Made by a program: the position numbers and the translations under genes | NCBI GenBank assembly: GCA_944392835.1 | Contig: CALXYB010000002.1 | Span: forward strand, 1 to 64,000 | Source of the DNA: an uncultured Alphaproteobacteria bacterium | GTDB taxonomy: Bacteria; Pseudomonadota; Alphaproteobacteria; RF32; CAG-239 | Length of the DNA stretch: 64,000 nt | Direction: 5' to 3' | Shown here: positions 42,668-51,993 of the stretch, one piece after another | How positions within the stretch are numbered: the first letter of the stretch is position 1 | Layout of the letters: every line of letters starts with the position of its first letter | The notes under the pieces: model-generated | Told to the model about the DNA's origin: nothing | Databases searched by the model: none | What the model saw: the letters and a program-made list of their open reading frames with translations, nothing else

Positions 42668-43819
42668 ATGACTGAAAAAGACTACTACGAACTATTGGAA
42701 GTTTCTCGTGATGCAGACGGCGATACGATTAAGAAATCTTATCGGCGCTTGGCAATGAAATATCACCCCGACCGTAACCCCGGGGATAAGGAAGCTGAGG
42801 CAAAATTTAAAGAAATTAACGAAGCCTATGATGTGCTTAAAGATAGCCAAAAACGTGCGGCTTATGACCGCTACGGACATCAGGCTTTTGCTAACGGCGG
42901 TGGAGGAAATCCGTTTAACGGGTTTGAGTTTAATTTTGGCGCAGGCGGATTCTCAGATATTTTTGCCGATGTCTTTTCTGAATTTATGGGGGGCGGACGC
43001 TCTCGCGGCGGACAACGTTCCTATGCACAACGCGGCGCAGATGTGCGCTACAACCTTTCAATTAGCCTTGAAGAAGCGTTTAACGGCGTGGAAAAAGAAA
43101 TTACGCTGCCATCTACCGAAACTTGTGAAGCCTGCCATGGACACGGCACAAAAGACGGCTCGGAAGCCCCCGTTTGCGACAAATGCGGCGGCTTTGGACG
43201 TGTTCATCAGCAACAAGGCGGTTTCTTTATTGTGGAAACAACTTGCCCTAAGTGCAAAGGTACCGGACGTTTGGTTAAAGAAGCCTGCAAAAAATGCGGT
43301 GGCAGCGGAATTATCAATAAAGACAAAACTCTCAAAGTTAAGATCCCTGCCGGAATTGAGGATGACACCAGAATGCGGATTCCGGGGGCGGGTGAAGCCG
43401 GTATCAGAGGCGGCGAAAACGGGGACTTGTATGTTTTTGTCAGTGTTAAACCACATAAAATCTTTAGCCGCGAAGGTTCTAACCTTTATATGCGTGTACC
43501 GGTCAGTATGGCTTGCGCGGCTTTGGGCGGTAAAATTGAAATTCCGGCCATTGACGGCTCCAGTATTGAGTTAGAAGTTGAGCCGGGAACACAATCTGAC
43601 CAGATTCAAAAAATCAGCGGTCAAGGTATGACGGTCATTCGCTCAAAAGGACGAGGCGACTTGTTTGTTAAATATCGGGTGGAAACACCGGTTAACCTCT
43701 CCGCTAAGCAAAAAGAGCTGTTGGAGCAGTTTAGAGAAATCAGTAAAGATGATTCCTGCCAGCCGGAAACTAAAGGATTCTTTGATAAAATCAAAGATTT
43801 ATTCAACAAAGCTTCCTAA
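42668..43819 (+). CDS. dnaJ: Co-chaperone DnaJ (Hsp40, type A)
   Basis: A 383-residue DnaJ. The ATG at 42668 begins [10 protein letters not shown]; an in-frame start ten codons earlier lies beyond the usual N-terminus. J domain with HPD (about 33-35), Gly/Phe region, then four CxxCxGxG zinc motifs ([32 protein letters not shown]) and C-terminal substrate domains. Acts with DnaK. It has its own heat-shock promoter and terminator, away from dnaK. Confidence 0.97.
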   Translation: MTEKDYYELLEVSRDADGDTIKKSYRRLAMKYHPDRNPGDKEAEAKFKEINEAYDVLKDSQKRAAYDRYGHQAFANGGGGNPFNGFEFNFGAGGFSDIFADVFSEFMGGGRSRGGQRSYAQRGADVRYNLSISLEEAFNGVEKEITLPSTETCEACHGHGTKDGSEAPVCDKCGGFGRVHQQQGGFFIVETTCPKCKGTGRLVKEACKKCGGSGIINKDKTLKVKIPAGIEDDTRMRIPGAGEAGIRGGENGDLYVFVSVKPHKIFSREGSNLYMRVPVSMACAALGGKIEIPAIDGSSIELEVEPGTQSDQIQKISGQGMTVIRSKGRGDLFVKYRVETPVNLSAKQKELLEQFREISKDDSCQPETKGFFDKIKDLFNKAS

Positions 43820-43841
43820 TATAAAAATAATTTTTGAAAAT

Positions 43842-43865
43842 CGCAGAAAAATCTGCGGTTTTTTT
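43842..43865 (+). terminator. Terminator after dnaJ
   Basis: CGCAGA and TCTGCG arms with a short A loop, followed by GGTTTTTTT. Confidence 0.8.
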
Positions 43866-44021
43866 GTTGTTTTTTGTCTAAAAATATGCTATCGCATAAG
43901 AATTAAAGAAAATTATTGTGGATTTATGATGAATGATTACGGATTTTTTCGTTTTCTTTTTTGGCATAAGGCACAATATTTTCTAAGTTAACCTATTGTT
44001 TTACTAAAAAAATATTTTCTT

Positions 44022-44531
44022 ATGGAAAGTGCTTATTTTTTTGCAACCGAGAATTTATCCGGTTTTTATTTGATGCCGACAACAGTCTTGTTGAAAGCAC
44101 AAATGGAAGCATTTGATGAACTTAACAGACTCAATTTTTTTGATGCTGTTTTCTTTAAGGAAGGCAAAGAGTCTTGCGAGAAAAAAATTCTTTTGGAAGA
44201 CCTGATTGAAAACATTGAAGAAGAACTGGACAGACGCTATCTGGCTTTCCGCGGAAACTTGCCGGAAGAAGAGAATTGTGCTTTGGATTTTGCCGAAACA
44301 ATGGACAACATTGTCGGTGAAGAAGAAGTTCTTTCTTTGCTCACCAAAATGCCTTTGCCTATGGCTCTGTGTCTGACAAACGGTGTTATCTGCGTTGTAG
44401 AGGAAAAAACTCCCGAAAAAATGGAGCCTAAAAGAGAAACCCTAAAAAACCAAAAATCATGCGAAACATTAAAGACCTCTCGCCCCAAGAAGTCAAAAAG
44501 CTCTGCACAAAAGCAAAGCTCAAAAAACTGA
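44022..44531 (+). CDS. Hypothetical protein, 169 residues
   Basis: No family recognised. The first 110 residues look folded and acidic (FFDAVFFKEGKESCEKKILL, LIENIEEELDRRYLAFRG), then the chain becomes Lys/Ser-rich (from about 125) without apparent structure. The last 24 codons overlap the next gene in another frame. That downstream start is supported by paralogy, so this tail may be tolerated read-through in sequence shaped by the other frame. Probably cytoplasmic. Confidence 0.65.
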   Translation: MESAYFFATENLSGFYLMPTTVLLKAQMEAFDELNRLNFFDAVFFKEGKESCEKKILLEDLIENIEEELDRRYLAFRGNLPEEENCALDFAETMDNIVGEEEVLSLLTKMPLPMALCLTNGVICVVEEKTPEKMEPKRETLKNQKSCETLKTSRPKKSKSSAQKQSSKN

Positions 44532-44923
44532 GCGAAAAAGAACTTGCTGATTTGTTCGGTTATGTGAACTCTGAGCTTTTTAAGCTTCAAGTTGCTCACG
44601 GAATGGACGCTGCTTTAGAAAGAAAGTGGTGGGATGCTGCCTTACTTTTAATCAATGATGAAGTTGTCGGTCGTGGGTTGCAAATGCTCTATGTCGGAAT
44701 TGAAAAAGGAAATGAGGGCAAAAGTGCCATTGAACTCCTGAATATGGAAGATGAAGATTTTCAAGTTCAGGCCTATTCAATTCTTGATACTCTTGATTTA
44801 GAGGCCTTAAAGCGCGTTGAAACCGAAGTTAAAAAGGTTTTGTATTCCAACAAACCGCTTTATGAGCCTTATATGGAAGAAGTACACCAGCAAATGCACA
44901 AACGCGCGGTGATGTTAAATTAA
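44459..44923 (+). CDS. Hypothetical protein, paralogue of the next gene
   Basis: A 154-residue helical protein of no recognised family. Its N-terminus (LSPQEVKKLCTKAKLKKLSE) aligns with that of the next gene (LSPEQLKKYIKPLKLKKMEL), and both continue with an acidic helix and a Trp-containing segment (LERKWWDAA / IEKTYWVAA). The agreement in this N-terminal part supports the start at 44459 despite a 73-base overlap with the preceding gene. No signal peptide or membrane span. Confidence 0.75.
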   Translation: MRNIKDLSPQEVKKLCTKAKLKKLSEKELADLFGYVNSELFKLQVAHGMDAALERKWWDAALLLINDEVVGRGLQMLYVGIEKGNEGKSAIELLNMEDEDFQVQAYSILDTLDLEALKRVETEVKKVLYSNKPLYEPYMEEVHQQMHKRAVMLN

Positions 44924-44940
44924 TCTAAAAAATTAGAGTT

Positions 44941-45387
44941 ATGATTATTTTTGATAAACTTTCGCCTGAACAGCTAAAAAAATATATTAAGCCCTTAAAG
45001 CTTAAAAAAATGGAGCTTTCCGAGCTTGGAAAACTGCTCGGCGCCGTTCGTAGCTATAATACGTATTATGCTGAACAAAAAGGCATTGAAGCCTTGATTG
45101 AAAAAACTTATTGGGTTGCGGCGGAAAAGGAAATAATCAAAGAATTTCAGCGCAGAAATTGTAATGTTTTTGTGTTGAGTTTTGCTCAAGTTTTCGCAGA
45201 GCTCAACAAGCTTTTGGTAGCAAAGGACACTCTGGCCGTTAGACAACTTGATAAAATTTTGTCTACTTACGATTCAGAAGCTATGTTACAAATAAAAAAA
45301 GAATTGATGGAAGATCCTGATTATCAAGCCAAATTTGGTGAGGTGATTGCTTTCTTTGATAAGAAGATTGGCGCATCTCTTTCCTAA
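44941..45387 (+). CDS. Hypothetical protein, paralogue of the previous gene
   Basis: A 148-residue helical cytoplasmic protein aligning over its first 60 residues with the previous gene, which it follows by 17 bases. The last helix (FGEVIAFFDKKIGASLS) differs. The two look like tandem duplicates that have diverged. No domain recognised. A strong terminator follows. Confidence 0.75.
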   Translation: MIIFDKLSPEQLKKYIKPLKLKKMELSELGKLLGAVRSYNTYYAEQKGIEALIEKTYWVAAEKEIIKEFQRRNCNVFVLSFAQVFAELNKLLVAKDTLAVRQLDKILSTYDSEAMLQIKKELMEDPDYQAKFGEVIAFFDKKIGASLS

Positions 45388-45400
45388 AATCTTATTATTT

Positions 45401-45436
45401 AAGACCCGATATTGTCAAAATATCGGGTCTTTTTTG
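45401..45436 (+). terminator. Terminator after the paralogue pair
   Basis: AAGACCCGATAT and ATATCGGGTCTTTTTT with a seven-base loop; twelve perfect pairs. Confidence 0.92.
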
Positions 45437-45469
45437 TGCATAGACAGAACGCATTCTATAGATTATATT

Positions 45470-46231
45470 ATGTATATGAGGAAGAGTCGCGCAACGATTT
45501 TGGAAAAAATTCGCCGTAACAGAAAAAACCTTCTTTACGGAACGTTGATTGCGGGTGCTTCTTTGGGTGGTATTAAAGGTTATCAAGCCTTGCGTTTTGA
45601 GCTGGCCGCTCTAGAAATCCTTAAGTCTGAAGGCGGTTATGATGACGGAACAAAAACCGACCAAGAGACAAAATTTGGTATTACTAACCCTACCCTTACG
45701 GATTTTAAAGAAAAATTTCCTGACGAAGCCAAAGGTTTTCCGGAAAGCGTTAAAAATCTTTCTTTGCCCCAAGCAAAAACTATTATGCGCGTGGCTTTTT
45801 ATGAGCATTATAAACTCAATGAGCTCCATAATGCCTCTCTCTCCGAAATGCTTTTAGATGCCGTTTACAACCACGATTACAAAACTTTTAGGAGTTTTGC
45901 CAAAGAAGGGTTGATTGCAGTGATGAAAATGCGCGGCGAAGATATTGAAAAAAGACCGCGTAATTGGAAAGAGATTCCTCTTTTCTTAAATAATTGTTCT
46001 GACAAAGAACAAGAGGCTTTTTATAATGCTTTTGTTCAGGCCAGAATAGATTTTTTTGAAAGGAAGGGTTATATAAATAAGTTCAAAGGGCTTAAGAAAC
46101 GTGCGAGGAAGTTTGTCGGAAAATATCGCTCTTGTCCTTTGTCGCAGAATATGGATATTTTGCCAAAAGAAAAACAAAGTACGCTTCATTGGTTTGATGC
46201 CATTAAACTGGCGCAAAAAGGACGAAATTAG
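45470..46231 (+). CDS. Membrane-anchored GH108-like N-acetylmuramidase
   Basis: A 253-residue protein from the ATG at 45470 (or 45476); in-frame starts upstream lie in or before the terminator. A basic head and one span (LLYGTLIAGASLGGIKGY, about 21-38) precede a domain with SEGGYDDG (Glu54, the expected acid), then TKFGIT in the order seen in GH108/zliS muramidases. The later residues VAFYEHYKLNELHN and LLDAVYNHD fit the same family. It would cut the glycan chains of peptidoglycan. No holin or other phage gene is nearby; an HTH gene follows after 15 bases. Confidence 0.78.
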   Translation: MYMRKSRATILEKIRRNRKNLLYGTLIAGASLGGIKGYQALRFELAALEILKSEGGYDDGTKTDQETKFGITNPTLTDFKEKFPDEAKGFPESVKNLSLPQAKTIMRVAFYEHYKLNELHNASLSEMLLDAVYNHDYKTFRSFAKEGLIAVMKMRGEDIEKRPRNWKEIPLFLNNCSDKEQEAFYNAFVQARIDFFERKGYINKFKGLKKRARKFVGKYRSCPLSQNMDILPKEKQSTLHWFDAIKLAQKGRN

Positions 46232-46246
46232 GAAGGAGAAGCGCTG

Positions 46247-46468
46247 ATGATGAAACAAGACGAAGATGCTTTTATTCAGCGTGTTTTGGCCGGACAAGCC
46301 AGACAGAAAATTTGCCGCTTGCGAAAAAAAGCCGGATGGAGTTATCAGGAGCTGGCGGCGCGCTCGGGGCTTTCTCCGGAAACGCTCAAAGAACTTGAGG
46401 AAGGCACAAAACCTATGACTCCTTACCATCTTCGCAAAATTTTAGATGCTTATAAATATTTTCAATAA
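46247..46468 (+). CDS. Small HTH protein, Xre family
   Basis: A 73-residue protein. GGAAGGAG lies eight bases before the ATG (a second ATG follows at once). The core AGWSYQELAARSGLSPETLKELEEG is a standard Xre helix-turn-helix (about 31-55). It is probably co-transcribed with the muramidase gene (15-base gap), so it may control it or an envelope function. The next feature is a terminator. Confidence 0.85.
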   Translation: MMKQDEDAFIQRVLAGQARQKICRLRKKAGWSYQELAARSGLSPETLKELEEGTKPMTPYHLRKILDAYKYFQ

Positions 46469-46497
46469 AAAAAACCCCTCATCCGAGGGGCTTTCTT
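46469..46497. terminator. Bidirectional terminator, HTH gene / accD
   Basis: AACCCCTC, four-base loop and GAGGGGCTTTC, with A-runs on the plus-strand 5' side that read as T-runs on the minus strand. Confidence 0.82.
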
Positions 46498-46498
46498 A

Positions 46499-47380
46499 TT
46501 ACTTATTATCAAGCAAAGGTGTATTCAACTTCGGCTTGTTGTGGGTCAAAATGCTTATGACCTTGACCAGTTCATTTTTCAGTTCATCACGCGTGCAGAC
46601 AATGTCTACCATGCCATGTTCCTTAAGATATTCGGCACGCTGGAAACCTTCCGGCAACTTTTCTCTGATGGTTTGTTCAATAACGCGTGCGCCGGCAAAA
46701 CCAATGACGCAACCTTTTTCCGCAATATGAATATCGCCAAGCATAGCAAAGGATGCCGAAACGCCACCCGTTGTCGGGTCTGTCAAGATAGAGATAAAAG
46801 GTAAACCCTTTTCTTTTACCATATTGATTGCCGCGGTTGTTCTGGCCATCTGCATCAAAGACAAGATGCCTTCCTGCATGCGCGCACCACCTGATGAAGC
46901 AACCGTAATCAGGGGATAATTTCCTTTCATTGCCATCTCGGCGGCTTTGACAATGCCTTCACCTACAGCCATACCCATTGAACCACCCATAAAAGAGAAG
47001 TCAAGAGCGGCAACAACGCAGGTTATACCTCCGATTTCGCCCTGAGCAACTTTAATGGCATCATCATTGCCGGTTGCTTTGCGATATGATTTTAGGCGAT
47101 CGGTATATTTTTTGGAATCACGGAACTTGAGCGGGTCTTCCTTGGTTTTGGGAAGAGCAATCTCATTATATTCGCCGTTATCAAAAAGCATTTTTAGGCG
47201 TTTATCAATGTATAAACGCAAATGATGACCGCACTTGGTGCAGACATAAAGGGTCTTTTTCATCTCTTTGGAAAAGAGCATTTGTCCGCAAACGGGACAT
47301 TTTACCCACAAATTGTCGGCAATCTCTTTGGGTGTTGTTTTCTTTATTTTCGGTCTGACAAAATCCGTAAGCCAATTCAT
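46499..47380 (-). CDS. accD: Acetyl-CoA carboxylase carboxyltransferase subunit beta
   Basis: A 293-residue subunit transferring CO2 from carboxybiotin to acetyl-CoA with AccA, the first step of fatty-acid synthesis. A four-cysteine zinc finger is seen at about 29-50 (CPVCGQML and CTKCGHH). The carboxyltransferase core has GGSMGMAVGEGI and ASSGGARMQEG, the oxyanion loops. It is the last gene of an ihfB-lapA-accD minus-strand unit (gaps about 33 bases). accA lies 3 kb away in the same direction. Confidence 0.96.
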   Translation of the reverse strand: MNWLTDFVRPKIKKTTPKEIADNLWVKCPVCGQMLFSKEMKKTLYVCTKCGHHLRLYIDKRLKMLFDNGEYNEIALPKTKEDPLKFRDSKKYTDRLKSYRKATGNDDAIKVAQGEIGGITCVVAALDFSFMGGSMGMAVGEGIVKAAEMAMKGNYPLITVASSGGARMQEGILSLMQMARTTAAINMVKEKGLPFISILTDPTTGGVSASFAMLGDIHIAEKGCVIGFAGARVIEQTIREKLPEGFQRAEYLKEHGMVDIVCTRDELKNELVKVISILTHNKPKLNTPLLDNK

Positions 47381-47413
47381 TATTCTATACCATTGTTGTT
47401 AAAAACATTTGTT

Positions 47414-47815
47414 TTAGAGAGTTTCCGTCTCTTTGTGCTTAAAGAGATTTTTCAATCTTTCCTTAAACGTCGGTTTGGGCGGCATCAGCTCTGCCGTCTG
47501 GGTCTTTAAGGCCTCAATATTTTCCTGAAGGCCGCTGACTTGTTCGGTCAGTTTTTGCTGCTCCTTGTTCAGCTTCTTATTTTCTTTCTTTTGTTTGCGA
47601 AGCTGCGCACGAAGCGGTGCATAAGACATCCATGAGCTGATTTTGCCCCAGATATATCCCAAAAGAATAAAAGCAACTATTGCCACGCTTTGCGAAACCG
47701 TAATTTCTACATAAAAAGGCCATAGGTTAAACTCCACCAAATCATTGTTCACAAAGGCAAACACCAATATTACAATCAACAGCGGCAAACCTATAAGCAA
47801 TCTTATGAAACCCAT
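47414..47815 (-). CDS. lapA: LapA-domain membrane protein
   Basis: A 133-residue protein with two N-terminal spans (about 5-22 and 43-62) around the conserved NNDLVEFNLWPF, then a coiled coil (LRKQKKENKKLNKEQQKLTE). This is the LapA/DUF1049 layout, known to assist control of LpxC and lipopolysaccharide levels in enterobacteria. It lies between ihfB and accD. Confidence 0.9.
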   Translation of the reverse strand: MGFIRLLIGLPLLIVILVFAFVNNDLVEFNLWPFYVEITVSQSVAIVAFILLGYIWGKISSWMSYAPLRAQLRKQKKENKKLNKEQQKLTEQVSGLQENIEALKTQTAELMPPKPTFKERLKNLFKHKETETL

Positions 47816-47847
47816 GGCAACAGCCCTTTCTTCCTATGAGGTTTTTA

Positions 47848-48126
47848 TTATTTGTTCAATAATTCGTGCAGTTGTTTTCCGGTTTTGAAGTGGGGGATGT
47901 TTCTTTCCTCAACCTTTACCTGCTCTCCGGTACGTGGATTTTTGGCAATGCGCGGTGAGCGTTTGCGAACGGAAAACGCGCCGAATCCTCTAAATTCTAC
48001 TCTTTCGCCCTTAGCCAAAGACATGGTGATTTTCTCAAAAACCACATTAACAATGCGCTCTACATCTTTAAGCAACAGGTGGGGGTTTTTTTCTGCAATT
48101 TTTTCAATCAATTCTGATTTAGTCAC
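47848..48126 (-). CDS. ihfB: Integration host factor subunit beta
   Basis: A 92-residue DNABII protein that bends DNA as a heterodimer. Seen: [31 protein letters not shown] and the DNA-arm [24 protein letters not shown]. The Pro in RNIPHFKTG and the VEFRGFG segment favour IhfB over HU. ihfB and lapA commonly follow rpsA in alphaproteobacteria; here they are 16 kb from it. Confidence 0.94.
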   Translation of the reverse strand: MTKSELIEKIAEKNPHLLLKDVERIVNVVFEKITMSLAKGERVEFRGFGAFSVRKRSPRIAKNPRTGEQVKVEERNIPHFKTGKQLHELLNK

Positions 48127-48261
48127 TTCAAGTACCTCTTATTTAATATTTTATTTTCAATACAATTTAGCCGTTTTTGTTTTATAAATCAATAGACCCT
48201 TTTCAAAAAAAGCCAAAATCTTATTGCGCAGTTATCCAAAGCTTTATATCTGTTTCTTGTT

Positions 48262-49398
48262 TTAGGCAGAATGCTCTAAAGACAAAGGCTTTTCATCCTC
48301 GCCCAGCTGCAAATCTTCTATCTTTTCTATGCGCCGCGAAATTTTGCCCGAAGATACTTTTATCTCTCCGATATCGCGGCTAGCCATATCAAAATGTTTG
48401 GAAAGATTTTCTATACGGTCGTCCAAGCGGCTGATGTCTTCTACCAAAATTCCGACTTCCTTTTGGATGACACCGGCCATCTCCCGCATTCTGGCATCCT
48501 TGAGAATCGCCCGAACCGTGTTTAATGTTGCCATTAGGGTTGTGGGCGAAACAATCCAAACTTTTGCCCGATAAGAGACCTCAACCACATCGCGAAAGTT
48601 GGCATGCAACTCCGCATAAATAGCCTCTGAAGGCAAAAACATTAAGGCGGACTCTGCTGTTTCTCCCGGAATGATATATTTTTCGGCAATGTCTTTAATA
48701 TGCTTCAAAACAGAAGCTCTAAAGAATCTTTCCGCTTCTATTTTTTCTCTCTCAGATGAAGCTATACGCAAGGCATTATAACTTTCCAGCGGAAATTTTG
48801 AATCTATGACAATAGTTCCCGGAGGATTAGGCAACTTTAGCACGCAATCTGCTCTTTTGCCATTGGACAGCACAACCTGAAACTCATAAGCTGAGGGTGG
48901 CAAAGTATTGGTTACCAAATCGTTGAGTTGAATTTCGCCGAAAGCGCCGCGGGCTTGCTTGTTGGACAAGACCTCTTGTAATGAGACAACCTGCTCTGAC
49001 AAAGAAGAAATTTTTTGCTGTGCAACATCTATCTTAGCTAAGCGCTCTCTTAAAGCCTGCAACGTTTCTGCGGTCTGCGTGGTAGATTTTTGCAAGCCCT
49101 CACCAACATTTTTGGTTACCTGCAATAACTTCTCATCTATCATCTTGAGCATAGACAGGCGCTGTTCATCAATAGCGCCTGAGATTTTGGCTTGCTGTGC
49201 AACCGCATTTTCTGATAATTGAGACAAACGGCCAGCCAACTCCGCCTGACCGCGAAACAAAGTTTCCGCCAAGCTCTGAAGCGCCGGATCCGTTTTGCGA
49301 CGCAAGAGCAAAACCACACCTAATATTATTGCAATCAGCAAAAGCCCTGCCACTAAAAGCAGCAGGGTTTCCATTATGGTAAAAGAACTTTCAGTCAT
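48262..49398 (-). CDS. rmuC: DNA recombination protein RmuC
   Basis: A 378-residue protein with one N-terminal span (about 9-28), a long coiled coil (about 45-140) and a nuclease-like core marked by RGAFGEIQLNDLV, VIDSKFPLESY and LMFLPSEAIYAEL (the D-S-K motif is the PD-(D/E)xK-type site). RmuC limits inversions and acts on DNA at or near the membrane. It starts seven bases after the accA stop, so the pair is co-transcribed. Confidence 0.93.
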   Translation of the reverse strand: MTESSFTIMETLLLLVAGLLLIAIILGVVLLLRRKTDPALQSLAETLFRGQAELAGRLSQLSENAVAQQAKISGAIDEQRLSMLKMIDEKLLQVTKNVGEGLQKSTTQTAETLQALRERLAKIDVAQQKISSLSEQVVSLQEVLSNKQARGAFGEIQLNDLVTNTLPPSAYEFQVVLSNGKRADCVLKLPNPPGTIVIDSKFPLESYNALRIASSEREKIEAERFFRASVLKHIKDIAEKYIIPGETAESALMFLPSEAIYAELHANFRDVVEVSYRAKVWIVSPTTLMATLNTVRAILKDARMREMAGVIQKEVGILVEDISRLDDRIENLSKHFDMASRDIGEIKVSSGKISRRIEKIEDLQLGEDEKPLSLEHSA

Positions 49399-49405
49399 TG
49401 GTTTT

Positions 49406-50374
49406 CTACTCAGGCAAGTTGCGACCCATTGCCAAGAATTTTTCAGTGCGTTGCTTTTTGAGCTCTTCGCCGCTCAAAGGCAACAGCTCCTTAAGGTTAC
49501 GCAACAAGGCCTCGCCCACGCGATTGATGGTTGTTTGCGGGTCGCGATGCGCACCGCCGACCGGCTCTTTGACAATCTCATCAATTACACCAAAATGTTT
49601 TAAGTCTTGCGCTGTTAAGCGCAGAGCCTCAGTTGCCTCCTTGACCTTATCCGCCGAGCGCCACAAAATAGAAGCGCAACCTTCCGGTGAGATAACTGAA
49701 TAAATGGAGTTTTCCAACATCAGAACTCTGTTGGCCGTAGCAATGGCAATTGCGCCGCCGGAACCACCCTCACCAATAACAATTGAAATCAGCGGAACTC
49801 TGATACGCAAGCACTTTTGGATGGACGAAGCGATTGCTTCCGCCTGACCTCTGGCCTCAGCTTCAACTCCGGGGTATGCTCCTGCCGTGTCAACAAAAGC
49901 CAAAACCGGCATATTGAATTTATCAGCCAAATCCATCAGACGTTGCGCCTTGCGGTAACCTTCCGGCTTAGCCATACCGAAATTATGTTTCATACGGGTT
50001 TCAAGGTCATGACCTTTTTCTTGACCCAAGACAACAACAGAAATGTTTTTGAAGCGTCCGATACCGCCAACCATCGCCTCATCATCGGCAAACAGTCTAT
50101 CTCCGCACAAAGGCGTAAAATCTTCAATCAAGGCATGAACATAATCCAAACAATGCGGGCGATCCGGATGGCGAGCCACCTGAGACTTTTGCCATGGGGT
50201 CAAGTTGGCATAAGACTGCCGAACTTGTTTTTCTAGTTTTTGCTGCAAACGATTAACCTCCTGAGCGATGTCTACATCCTCGTCTTTGGCAAGAAGTTTT
50301 AATCCCTCAATTTTAGCTTCAATTTCTACAATATTCTTTTCAAAATCCAAAACTAATGTGCTGTTTGTATTCAT
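49406..50374 (-). CDS. accA: Acetyl-CoA carboxylase carboxyltransferase subunit alpha
   Basis: A 322-residue subunit from the ATG at 50374 (the preceding TTG is unlikely). Partner of AccD. Seen: FTPLCGDRLFADDEAMVGGI, GQEKGHDLETRMKHNFGMA, AFVDTAGAYPG and VIGEGGSGGAIAIA (CoA/biotin and oxyanion contacts). Length fits the family. It heads a unit with rmuC. Confidence 0.96.
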   Translation of the reverse strand: MNTNSTLVLDFEKNIVEIEAKIEGLKLLAKDEDVDIAQEVNRLQQKLEKQVRQSYANLTPWQKSQVARHPDRPHCLDYVHALIEDFTPLCGDRLFADDEAMVGGIGRFKNISVVVLGQEKGHDLETRMKHNFGMAKPEGYRKAQRLMDLADKFNMPVLAFVDTAGAYPGVEAEARGQAEAIASSIQKCLRIRVPLISIVIGEGGSGGAIAIATANRVLMLENSIYSVISPEGCASILWRSADKVKEATEALRLTAQDLKHFGVIDEIVKEPVGGAHRDPQTTINRVGEALLRNLKELLPLSGEELKKQRTEKFLAMGRNLPE

Positions 50375-50571
50375 CAAAATTCTCTTTAACTATTAAACCT
50401 GTGTGTTGTCTTAGCACAATTTATTCAAAATTTCATCCATTTTTTTTGTTATGTTGATTATAGTCTTTCAAAATATATCCCAAAGCAAGGCGTAATATGT
50501 AGATTTTAATTGAAAAAACAGCCAAAAAGTCTAAAATCAGTAAAAAATTAAACCTCAGAGGAGAAGAGGAC

Positions 50572-51993
50572 GTGTTGGCACTGGCTTTCTTTATTTCGGT
50601 TTTTTCCACACTTGTTTGGCTGATTTTTGCCGTGGCTTATGTTAATGACCACTTAAACGGCGTTGCATTCAGCTCTCTCGGAATTATGGATATTTCCGTG
50701 TATGTCGGCCTTGCGCTCTTGCCGGTTTTGATTTTGTGGATGGTTTTTGGTTTTATTAACCAATATTTGGGAAGCCGAACTCTTTCTAACAATATGTTCT
50801 CCTTATTTAAACAAATGAAAAAAAACCAGGATTATACCGACTTAATTGCGCGGATTATGCTTGAGGCTGAGCAAGAAATTAAAGATGGTTTTATCCTTAA
50901 TAAGTTTGATTTGTTTATTGCCGATATGAACGAGCTTATTGCCGATTTGCTCACACGTTGTAATATTGCCTCAACCGACCAGATTGACCGCTTGTGGAGC
51001 AAGGTTCAGAACGGCGGAAGATGGGCTTTCGGCAAAGTTTTGATTGAGGTCAACCAAAATCAGCCAAACTTTCAGATGCGCATATTTGAAAAGTCGCAAA
51101 GAGACAATGTTATCGCCGGAACTATTTTGGAGTGGTGCGCTCGCTATTTGAGCCTGACCGCCTTGCTTGAAAAACACGATAAAGAACGTGTTTTTATTGC
51201 CATAATTGAAACCGGCGTGTTTGGTAAAGTCTTTTCCATTCTGGCTCCGGTTTCCGATGAAATTCGCCGCAGCCGTGAGTTTGCGCCGAGCGGACCCGCT
51301 GCTCCTATCTTTGCACAACAAGAAGCTCCCGCCCCCGCACCTGTTCAGGCAAATGTGGCTTATGAAGAAGAAAATTCCGTCGCCCCGCAACCTCAGCCAC
51401 AAATTGAGCCCAGAGAGCCTGAAAAGAACACAATTTTTGAAAAAATTGATGCTAAGGCTCTGGCTGCCAAAGCAGCAAAGTTTAATCCTTTCCGCAAAGA
51501 AAAAAGCTCAAACTATTTTATGGAACAGGCTCCATCATCTTCTGAAGACAGAGATCCTTTCTCCATCGCGTTAGAACGTAGTTTTGGTGAAACAGAAGAA
51601 TTGGCGGCACCGAAAATCGCCGAGCCTTCTTTTGACAAAGAAGATGATTTTTCCGTTGCGGAAGAGATGTCTGCTCCCGTAAATGAACCGCGTTTTGAGA
51701 CGCAAATTAATGATATGCCGACGGAGGAACCCCCAGCTCCTAAGATTGAGCCCAAAGAAACTGCCATTCAGCCAGAAGAAGATGAGCGTTTTTCTAACAC
51801 GCGCAAAACCTTAAATGACCTCAAAAAAGAATGGGAAGAAATGCGGAATGCCACTTCTTCGGCAGCTCCTGTTAAAGAACCTGAAGCACCTTCCTTTGAA
51901 AAGCCTCAGCCAGAACCCAAAGAAGAGGAAAAAGAGGAAAATTATGCTTATCCTTTCGGCAATTGGACAAATGAAGCCAACTATCATAAATAA
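50572..51993 (+). CDS. Two-span membrane protein with acidic, Pro-rich tail, function unknown
   Basis: A 473-residue protein starting at GTG 50572 (GAGGA nearby). Spans at about 2-24 and 41-62 are followed by a helical cytoplasmic domain (to about 235), including ARYLSLTALLEKHDKERVF, then a disordered Glu/Pro/Ala-rich tail. No catalytic motif seen. The next gene begins inside its last codons, so it is probably transcribed with yejA. Possibly an envelope organising or scaffold protein typical of alphaproteobacteria. Confidence 0.75.
   Translation: MLALAFFISVFSTLVWLIFAVAYVNDHLNGVAFSSLGIMDISVYVGLALLPVLILWMVFGFINQYLGSRTLSNNMFSLFKQMKKNQDYTDLIARIMLEAEQEIKDGFILNKFDLFIADMNELIADLLTRCNIASTDQIDRLWSKVQNGGRWAFGKVLIEVNQNQPNFQMRIFEKSQRDNVIAGTILEWCARYLSLTALLEKHDKERVFIAIIETGVFGKVFSILAPVSDEIRRSREFAPSGPAAPIFAQQEAPAPAPVQANVAYEEENSVAPQPQPQIEPREPEKNTIFEKIDAKALAAKAAKFNPFRKEKSSNYFMEQAPSSSEDRDPFSIALERSFGETEELAAPKIAEPSFDKEDDFSVAEEMSAPVNEPRFETQINDMPTEEPPAPKIEPKETAIQPEEDERFSNTRKTLNDLKKEWEEMRNATSSAAPVKEPEAPSFEKPQPEPKEEEKEENYAYPFGNWTNEANYHK

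Noticed and set aside
42828..43574. 248-codon frame inside dnaJ
   Set aside because: Same-strand shadow of dnaJ, whose zinc motifs settle the reading frame.
45470..46468. Prophage remnant
   Set aside because: Only one lysis-type gene and a generic HTH are present; neighbours are housekeeping genes and unknown non-phage proteins.
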